A stretch of DNA of 64,000 nt from Collimonas sp. PA-H2 (GTDB lineage: Bacteria; Pseudomonadota; Gammaproteobacteria; Burkholderiales; Burkholderiaceae_D), in assembly GCF_002564105.1 (NCBI RefSeq), contig NZ_PDBX01000002.1, positions 310,001-374,000 on the forward strand, given 5' to 3'. A program made the translations under genes and the position numbers. A model generated the notes under the pieces. The model searched no databases. It saw only the letters and a list, made by a program, of their open reading frames with translations, and was not told the origin of the DNA. This document shows, piece after piece, positions 58,277-64,000 of this stretch (position 1 is the first letter of the stretch; every line of letters starts with the position of its first letter).

Positions 58277-58928
58277 TTTTACCCTCAGATATAAAAGTAG
58301 ATGTTCGATTCAAATTAATGAATTGCCAACACGGCGAAACAAATTGTAGGGGCAAAAATTCACAAAATGTCATTACTGACAATGTTTAACAATTACTAAC
58401 AAACACTTATTATTGGGCGGAAATAAAAGATGGCCTAAATATTGATTATTGGTAAAAATATAATCATTAATGACAATCAACTAAATGTAAGAAACCCGCT
58501 CCTGGCTTGCTTTTGCGGCCCATGCGGCAAAGCGCCATCAGTCTGAAGGGCAACTAAATTGAACTAAGGAAATTCTTAAAATGTCCGCAGGAAACATGGT
58601 GTTTGTCGTGGGATTGCAACAATTCTTTACGAATCTTTACACTCGCGCGTCGTAGCGTTTGCGGTTTCCTCACGTTTTGCGGCAACCCGCCGTTGTTTCT
58701 GGCAGCCGTCGCCGCCATGCTCGACAGCGAGGCGCTCAGGAAGATGCCAGTTGCCGGTACTGTACTATCGCTCACATCCGAGAGGCTGGCGCAGATGTCG
58801 GTTCGCTGGCGCAGGTATAAGCCTTGCGTAGCGTCGGCTACGGCATCTCGCATGTGGAATGAAGGAAGTGCTGGCCAGCATCAAGCTGTCTGAGTGGGTA
58901 GCTGACGCGCTCCGGCCCCTGCGGCCCT
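58277..58928. other. AT-rich region upstream of the pilin gene, no intact gene
   Basis: The segment 58290-58500 is strikingly AT-rich compared with the rest and should hold the fimbrial promoter and silencer or activator sites; no clear -35/-10 pair or inverted repeat for phase variation stands out. From 58560 on I see only unsupported short frames. Confidence 0.45.
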
Positions 58929-59074
58929 TATGTGGAGCTGGCCGAGGCTTGTGAGTTGAATTTGCCGCTGGCCGGGCCGCTCTCGGCTTCGCTGAAAATC
59001 ATTCCGATGGACGTCACCTGGCGCACCTGTCGCCGCTGGCCTTGGCGCAGAATCTGGGTGTACCAGCAGCGTAG
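58929..59074 (+). pseudogene. Possible remnant of a beta-hydroxyacid dehydrogenase C-terminus
   Basis: The frame reads YVELAEACELNLPLAGPLSA, then shifts by one frame to continue HLSPLALAQNLGVPAA before a stop at 59072-59074. Reading AE..G(E)LNLPL followed after ~25 residues by (D)LSALA..LG resembles the last helices of 3-hydroxyisobutyrate-dehydrogenase-like enzymes. A frameshift and missing front part would make it a pseudogene. The call is weak. Confidence 0.3.
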
Positions 59075-59115
59075 ATGGCGCTGCCAAGCCGCAATTATTA
59101 TTTGCGCTTTGCTGT

Positions 59116-59217
59116 TGTAGGGTGGGCACTCCGTGCCCACGCGTACGTAGCGGGGGGCGCGAAGCCCGGGACACGAATGTCCGCAGCGCTGCGTGGGCAC
59201 GGAGTGCCCACCCTACA
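59116..59217. repeat. REP-like element, family A copy 3 (paired units, BIME-like)
   Basis: The two ends, 59116-59142 and 59191-59217, are perfect 27-base inverted copies of each other, each with its own inner hairpin GTGGGCAC-TCC-GTGCCCAC. The 48 bases between differ. It overlaps the last codon of pnuC, whose TAG stop is the first triplet of the repeat unit TAGGGTGGGCAC. Confidence 0.92.
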
Positions 59218-59806
59218 GCGCTGCAGCGGCCGCCGGCGGGTGATTCCCGGGCAACTGCCGCCGCCAATTGCGCAAGCCGACAAGCGCCAGCACGATGAAT
59301 CCCGCGTACAAGCCTGCGGTCAGGTTCAGGTCTTTATAGATGTACACGCCGACGTAGATAATGTCGACCGCAATCCACAGCCACCAGTTGGCGACATATT
59401 TGCGCGCCATCCAGAACTGGGCCACCAGGCTGAAGCTGGTCAGCGCCGAATCCAGCCATGGAATGTGGGCGTCGGTGAAGCTGGCCATGACATAACCCAG
59501 CACTACGCTGCCCGCGGCGCCGGCCAGCAGGCCGGTCAGCAAACCCCGCTTCGGCAGGCGCTGCGGCTGGATATGCTGACTATCCTGGTCCGACGTCCCG
59601 CTTCTCCATTGCCACCAGCCGTACAGCTGCATGACGGCAAAGATCAGTTGCAGCAGCAAGTCCGAATACAGTTTCGCCACCAGGAATATGCGCGCATACA
59701 GCAGCACCGATACCAGGCCTATCGGCCAGCACCACAAATGACGGCGCGCAGTCAGCCAGACCGCCAGGGCGCTCACTATGACTGCAACGATTTCCAGACC
59801 TGACAT
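59213..59806 (-). CDS. pnuC: PnuC-type vitamin transporter
   Basis: The product is 197 aa with seven predicted helices, starting at ATG 59806 behind AGGAG; a TTG one codon upstream is less likely. PnuC marks are ARRHLWCWPIGLVSVLLYA at helix 1-2, WWQWRSG, and the binding-site helices TSFSLVAQFWMARKYVANWW and LWIAVDIIYVGVYIYKDL. PnuC proteins facilitate uptake of nicotinamide riboside; close relatives carry thiamine (PnuT) or riboflavin. Its ATG overlaps the kinase stop (TGATG), so it is coupled to a kinase that could trap the vitamin. The stop lies inside a repeat. Confidence 0.9.
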   Translation of the reverse strand: MSGLEIVAVIVSALAVWLTARRHLWCWPIGLVSVLLYARIFLVAKLYSDLLLQLIFAVMQLYGWWQWRSGTSDQDSQHIQPQRLPKRGLLTGLLAGAAGSVVLGYVMASFTDAHIPWLDSALTSFSLVAQFWMARKYVANWWLWIAVDIIYVGVYIYKDLNLTAGLYAGFIVLALVGLRNWRRQLPGNHPPAAAAAL

Positions 59807-61017
59807 CAAGACTCCTGTGTATCGGTTTTACGTTCGCAGCGACGCTGCAGATGGTCGAGCAGATAGCGGCCGGCATCGCTGTTGAACCATGCCGCATGGC
59901 CGAGAAAATAAGTATCGTAGGCCAGCGCCGCATTTTCAGTGGAGTGCTGCACGCCATGAAAATACGCCAGCTCGGATAGCGCGAACTCGATATGCACCAA
60001 GGGCAGCATGGCCGGCAATGCCGCCGCTTCCAGCGCCGACAAGGGCGTCACGCTTTCATAGGCGTCCAGCATGGCGTCCAGCTGATCGATATGCACCAGA
60101 TGGCGCTGGCTGCCGCTGGCCAGGGGCAAGGCCAGCCATTCGATCAGGTTGCGTTCAATCGCGTTGGCCAGGTCGTAGACCGCGCAAGTGCGGTCGGCCA
60201 GGCCGAAATCCAGCACTGTCTTGACAGCAGCCGGCGCCGGCGCGGCCTGCCACAGCAGATTGGAAGCGTGCCAGTCGTTATGCGTCCACAACGGCGCCAA
60301 GCCATGCAGCAAGGGACTGAGGCGGGCGTGGAACGGCAGCAGCACCCGCGTCACGTCGGCGCGCCAGTCGCGCGGCGCCAGATAGTCGCTCAATGCCGGG
60401 CGCTGCTGGATATAAAGCTGGATGCGCTCCAGCACTGCTTGCGGCTGCTCTGCATGCAACAAGGTAAAGCCGGAGGACAGCAGCCTGGTGCTGCGCGCCG
60501 GCGCATCATGGCCGCGGGCGGCCAGGTGCAGCAAGGCCAGTTCGCGGCCGGCAGCGGCGGCGTCGGCGCAACTCAGGAAAGGCGTCCATGAGGTGGCGTC
60601 GCGGTAGCGGTCGACGCCCTGGCCGACGCGCTGCACTTCGTAAGTCCAGTCGCCGTCGGCATAGGCCGTATTGCCGTCGCCGGTGCTCAGCACTTCGCTG
60701 ACCGCCAGTCCATTGCCCCGCAGATGAGCCATGAAACGATGCTCGTCCATCAGCTCGTCAACCGTGCGGATGGCACGCAGCAGGCGCTTGATGAACAACG
60801 GGCCCGAGTCCGTCGCCGCCACGCAGGCGCTGGAAAAGGGCCGCGGGCTATGCCAGTCGAGCCGCGTCACTACGCCCGCCAGCGGGTAGTGACGCAGCAG
60901 GCGCGCGACTTCATCCAGCGTCAATGACGGCCAGCTGGGCTGCACCACGTCCATGCCCATGCCGTGGCTCAGCACTGCTGGCAGGCCGCTGGCGTCGTCT
61001 GGTTTTGCATCCTTCAT
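59806..61017 (-). CDS. APH/choline-kinase-fold phosphotransferase
   Basis: The product is 403 aa. The kinase fold shows K77 (LFIKRLL) for ATP, a helix Glu near 92 (DEHRFMAHL), the Brenner motif THNDWHASNLLW with catalytic D248 and N253, and LDFGLAD with the metal-binding D270. Known members phosphorylate aminoglycosides, choline, homoserine or thiamine. Sandwiched between a TonB-dependent receptor gene (18 bases upstream) and pnuC (1-base overlap), it is best read as a kinase for the imported small molecule. It is much larger than thiamine kinase ThiK. The substrate is inference. Confidence 0.85.
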   Translation of the reverse strand: MKDAKPDDASGLPAVLSHGMGMDVVQPSWPSLTLDEVARLLRHYPLAGVVTRLDWHSPRPFSSACVAATDSGPLFIKRLLRAIRTVDELMDEHRFMAHLRGNGLAVSEVLSTGDGNTAYADGDWTYEVQRVGQGVDRYRDATSWTPFLSCADAAAAGRELALLHLAARGHDAPARSTRLLSSGFTLLHAEQPQAVLERIQLYIQQRPALSDYLAPRDWRADVTRVLLPFHARLSPLLHGLAPLWTHNDWHASNLLWQAAPAPAAVKTVLDFGLADRTCAVYDLANAIERNLIEWLALPLASGSQRHLVHIDQLDAMLDAYESVTPLSALEAAALPAMLPLVHIEFALSELAYFHGVQHSTENAALAYDTYFLGHAAWFNSDAGRYLLDHLQRRCERKTDTQES

Positions 61018-61035
61018 GCCGCTTCCATCCCGCCC

Positions 61036-63303
61036 TTAAAAATCGTACTGGACTGACAGCCGCGCGGTGCGCGGCGCCCCCAGATGCAGGTAGCTGTCGC
61101 CGAAATATTCGCCGACATCTTTCCAGTAACGCTTATCGAACAGATTATCCACGCTCAGGCGCAGCACCGTCGGATGCCCCGCCAGGATGGTTTTATAGCG
61201 CAGACCGGCATCGAACAAACTATAAGCCGGGACATTGACGTCGCCTTCACGCGTCGCCACCTTGCTGGCGCTGTACTGCCAGCCGCCGAGCAGGGTCAGG
61301 CCGGTGACCTGCGGCAGCGCATAAGACGCATACAGGGCGGCGCGCAGGCGCGGCACATTGATGGCCTGGTGGCCGTCGTAGGCAGGCGTGCCGGTATCTT
61401 CGGCGCGCGCTTGGATCAGGGCCAGGCTGGCCGTCAGCCGCAACTGCTTGCTGACCTGGCCGGCCGCGCTCAGCTCTAATCCTCTATGTGTTTCGGTACC
61501 TTGCTGGGTGTAGGTATAGCCATTCTCGTCCGGCTTCGGATACTCGTACGGCTTGCTCATCTGGAACAGCGCCGCGCTCAGGCTGAGCTGGTCGCGCCAG
61601 TCGTACTTGACGCCGGCTTCAAGCTGGCGCGACACGGTCGGCGCCAGGAAAGCATAGGCATTCTCGGCCCAGAACGGCGCCTGGCCGCCCATGCTCAAGC
61701 CTTTGCTATAGCTGGTGTAGAGCGAGAGATCGGCCTGCGGTTTGTAGACCAGCGCGACTTGCGGCAGCAGCAAGGACTTCTCAGTGGTGCGGGTCGCGGC
61801 GCCAGTGATGTCCAGCGCCCGTTCGTTCAGCCACACCTGGCGGCCGCCGGCGATCACCTGCCATTGCGGCGTCAGGCTGATGCGGTCGACTGCAAACAGT
61901 GCTTTTTGCCGGCTGTCGAGCCGCAGATAAGAGGCATCCGGCGACAACGGCGAAGGCGCGTAGACGATAGGATTCGGGTTATAGATATTATCGCTGCCGA
62001 CATACTCGTTGACGCCATCGCTCTGCGACACCGTACGGCGGAACATGCTCGCCCCCAGAGTCAGGTCGTGGCGGATCTTGCCGGTATCGAGTTTGCCTTG
62101 CAGCACCGCCTGCAGCTGGTCGTTGCGGCGGGTGTCGTCCGGGAAGCGGTAATCGTATATATCGAAATCGCCGTTGGCGCTGAAATAACGGGCCGGCGTG
62201 CCGCCCGCGCCGCATGTCGCGCCATAGCCGCAGCCATAGGGAAAGGCAGAATTATCGTCGATCACCACGCGGCTGCGGCTGCCTGCCAGATAGGCGTGCC
62301 AGTCAGGCGCCAGATCGAGATCCAGGCGCAGGTTCAGATTAACGGAATTGATCGTCACCGGCTTGGCCCACGGCTGCACCCCCAGCAAGGTCGCGGGCGA
62401 CACATTGCCAGGGACGACGGCGCCGCCGAGCAGCTGGTAGCCCGGCGCGGAACGCTGCTCGCGGTGCTGGTACTCGGCGTCGAACTGCAGGCGCGCCTGC
62501 GGACTGATCACCCAGTCGGCGGCCAGCGAGGCGAAATTGCGCTCACCGTCGGCGTTATTAACATAGGAATGCAGGCTCTCATGAGCCGCATTGATGCGCA
62601 GGCCAAACTGCTTTTGCGCGCCGAACAGGGTGCCGATGTCGGTAGCCAGATAGCGCGAGCCGCGCGAATCTGTTTCCAGCGTAATCGAACGCACATCGGC
62701 CGGCCGCTTGGTGACATAGTTGATCAGGCCGCCGGGCGGCGTCATGCCGCTTTGCAGGCCAGCCAGGCCTTTCAGGATCTCGACGCTTTCCTTGTTTTCC
62801 AACGCTACATTCTGCTCGCCGGCGATGCTCATGCCGTTGATTTGCAAGCTCGTCGCCAGGTCCAGCGGAAAACCGCGGATGCTGAAATTTTCGTAGTAGC
62901 CGACCGGCGTGTAATTGTCGCCGACGGCAGCGTCGTTGCGCACGACGTCGCTCAGCAAGCGCGCCTGCTGATCATCCAGCTGGGTGCGCGTGACCACGGA
63001 CACCGAGGCTGGCGTATCGAGCAGCGAGGCGGCGCCAAAGCTGGCGACCGAGGCCGAGGTCTTGCGATAGCTGTCGGCGGCGGGACCGGCGCCGGTCACC
63101 GTCACGGTCGGCAATGTGGTTTCATTCTGCGGCTGGGCGCCCTGCCCGGCACCGCTAGCCGGCCTGCCATTTTGTTCAGGATCGCTTTGCGCATGCGCCA
63201 TGCCGGCGGTCGCTGCTGCAATCAGAGTAATCAGCAATTTTCTTTTAGTCTGCAGCGCTACCCGGCCTCCGGCCGCTGGATAGGTTCTTTTCGTAGTTGT
63301 CAT
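61036..63303 (-). CDS. TonB-dependent outer membrane receptor
   Basis: The product is 755 aa. The signal peptide is late in the N-terminus (KLLITLIAAATAGMAHA, residues 22-38), followed by a TonB-box-like LPTVTVTG (about 65-72). The plug domain has TPASVSVVTRTQLDDQQA, NFSIRGFPLD and ESVEILKGLAGLQSG, PGGLINYVTKRP. The barrel ends in TARLSVQYDF with the C-terminal Phe needed for assembly. It resembles siderophore receptors of the FhuA/FpvA branch, with no N-terminal signalling domain. Yet the operon partners are a kinase and PnuC, so the ligand may be a vitamin. No Fur box is seen upstream. Confidence 0.94.
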   Translation of the reverse strand: MTTTKRTYPAAGGRVALQTKRKLLITLIAAATAGMAHAQSDPEQNGRPASGAGQGAQPQNETTLPTVTVTGAGPAADSYRKTSASVASFGAASLLDTPASVSVVTRTQLDDQQARLLSDVVRNDAAVGDNYTPVGYYENFSIRGFPLDLATSLQINGMSIAGEQNVALENKESVEILKGLAGLQSGMTPPGGLINYVTKRPADVRSITLETDSRGSRYLATDIGTLFGAQKQFGLRINAAHESLHSYVNNADGERNFASLAADWVISPQARLQFDAEYQHREQRSAPGYQLLGGAVVPGNVSPATLLGVQPWAKPVTINSVNLNLRLDLDLAPDWHAYLAGSRSRVVIDDNSAFPYGCGYGATCGAGGTPARYFSANGDFDIYDYRFPDDTRRNDQLQAVLQGKLDTGKIRHDLTLGASMFRRTVSQSDGVNEYVGSDNIYNPNPIVYAPSPLSPDASYLRLDSRQKALFAVDRISLTPQWQVIAGGRQVWLNERALDITGAATRTTEKSLLLPQVALVYKPQADLSLYTSYSKGLSMGGQAPFWAENAYAFLAPTVSRQLEAGVKYDWRDQLSLSAALFQMSKPYEYPKPDENGYTYTQQGTETHRGLELSAAGQVSKQLRLTASLALIQARAEDTGTPAYDGHQAINVPRLRAALYASYALPQVTGLTLLGGWQYSASKVATREGDVNVPAYSLFDAGLRYKTILAGHPTVLRLSVDNLFDKRYWKDVGEYFGDSYLHLGAPRTARLSVQYDF

Positions 63304-63721
63304 TATTGTGTCGACGCCATATTAAATAGATAACGCACCCGCACTTTGCGTCTGGAAATCCGGGCGTGATTAAAACAGGATCCGCATTATCCGTCCAATT
63401 TCCAGCCGATACTTAAAAACTGCGTAATACACCTATATGGCTGACGGGCATTGACAACAGGAGAATGCTGCAAACCCCCATAAATTTACCGCAAGGAAAC
63501 ATTTTTTAGGGATTTGCCTCTGCTTGTCCTACAGGGACGCCTGCGGCCAGCAGACTGGCGCAATTCGGCGCAAACTGGCGAGAACACAGCTGTTTGCATC
63601 CGTGCGCCGGATTTCTTCGTATATTGATTACACGGAATCACACAATACAAAACTGCAGGCTGCATACGCACAGCGCAAGAACGGCCTGCGCCGGCCATCG
63701 ATGAGATAAGGAGAGATTGCC
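63304..63721. other. Divergent intergenic region
   Basis: This 418-base gap separates the receptor gene (minus) and msrB (plus) and must hold both promoters. I looked for a TPP riboswitch upstream of the receptor and found only isolated similarity (GGATAATGCG), without the paired conserved arms. No gene is supported; a 61-codon frame at 63524 has no recognisable features. Confidence 0.5.
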
Positions 63722-64000
63722 ATGCCAACCCGACGCACCGTGATGTTCAGGACCGGCGGCCTGCTGCTGGGGAGTGTGCTGGCGACGCTGGGCTGGCGCG
63801 CCAGCGCGCTGGAAAAGTATGAAATCATGCATACCGACGCCGAATGGAAGCAGCGCCTGAACCCGACCCAGTATGCGATTTTGCGGCAGGAAGCGACCGA
63901 GCGGCCGTTTTCCAGTCCGCTGGACCATGAAAAACACGCAGGCACCTATTCTTGCGCCGGCTGCGAGCTGGCGCTCTACTCTTCCAAGACCAAGTTCGAC
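63722..64000 (+). CDS. msrB: Peptide-methionine (R)-S-oxide reductase MsrB, Tat-exported, 3' end cut off
   Basis: The gene begins at ATG 63722 behind AAGGAGAG and stays open for 93 codons to the window edge. A Tat-type signal (PTRRTVMFRTGGLLLGS, with the twin Arg) suggests export to the periplasm. The reductase domain starts EWKQRLNPTQYAILRQEATE and RPFSSPLDHEKHAGTYSCAG, with the zinc-binding CxxC at C78 and C81. The catalytic Cys lies beyond the edge. MsrB repairs oxidised methionine in proteins. The start is unusual only in carrying the export signal. Confidence 0.9.
   Translation, partial: MPTRRTVMFRTGGLLLGSVLATLGWRASALEKYEIMHTDAEWKQRLNPTQYAILRQEATERPFSSPLDHEKHAGTYSCAGCELALYSSKTKFD

Noticed and set aside
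58300..58500. Invertible promoter (phase-variation switch) upstream of the pilin gene
   Set aside because: No inverted repeats of useful length flank the AT-rich segment and there is no fim-type recombinase gene nearby.
61486..63333. 615-codon plus-strand frame opposite the TonB receptor
   Set aside because: Shadow of the receptor gene; composition is His/Gln/Arg-rich with no domain.
63304..63480. Possible TPP riboswitch upstream of the receptor-kinase-PnuC operon
   Set aside because: Only GGATAATGCG resembles the thi-box; the CTGAGA part and the pairing helices are missing.

Overview
The window looks like a chromosomal segment from a betaproteobacterium, most likely Burkholderiales/Oxalobacteraceae (Collimonas- or Herbaspirillum-like). 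The grounds are the block tpiA-secG-tRNA-Leu(GAG)-nuoA-to-N followed by a DUF2818 gene and a Nudix gene, a long RelA lacking the hydrolase residues, ETF-QO, an scoAB pair and a chaperone-usher fimbria cluster, in GC-rich DNA with AT-rich accessory patches. The genus is inference, because no search was possible.

Layout. (1) 1-8.8 kb is accessory: a cut-off TDT/SLAC1 transporter behind a DUF302 gene, an EamA/DMT exporter, a scrap of a CPA1 Na+/H+ antiporter, an unknown exported protein, an IS481-type transposase scrap, a divergent 1003-aa class A penicillin-binding protein, a GDCCVxC-type cysteine protein, a VTT-family membrane protein and a possible 34-aa membrane peptide. (2) 8.8-15.7 kb holds a Gly/Ser-rich exported protein, katG behind a small exported-protein gene with a Fur-box-like site, an LprI-like protein, a VOC protein, and an integrase scrap beside tRNA-Val(CAC). 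(3) 15.7-25.5 kb is housekeeping: relA-ridA-hydrolase, scoAB with a PAS-LuxR regulator, thioesterase, ETF-QO, phosphoesterase, Nudix. (4) 25.5-42.7 kb carries the complete 14-gene complex I operon on the minus strand, then tRNA-Leu, secG and tpiA. Four of its gene junctions hold palindromic repeats from two families. (5) 42.7-51.9 kb is a mixed set: threonine dehydratase-like enzyme, yaaA, CPBP protease, GNAT, DJ-1-like, PIN, aminotransferase, GST, greB and a two-domain methylglyoxal-synthase-like protein. (6) 51.9-58.3 kb is a chaperone-usher fimbria cluster with two tandem tip-type subunits whose 3' halves are almost identical. (7) 59.1-64 kb has an operon of TonB-dependent receptor, APH-fold kinase and PnuC-type transporter, then a cut-off Tat-exported MsrB.

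How it fits together. The minus-strand core joins glycolysis (TpiA), secretion (SecG) and respiration (Nuo), and ETF-QO feeds the same quinone pool. The strongest candidates for something new are the receptor-kinase-PnuC operon, which looks like a complete uptake-and-trap route for a vitamin-like molecule, and the palindromic repeats. One repeat family sits at converging gene ends and supplies stop codons; two others punctuate the nuo operon.
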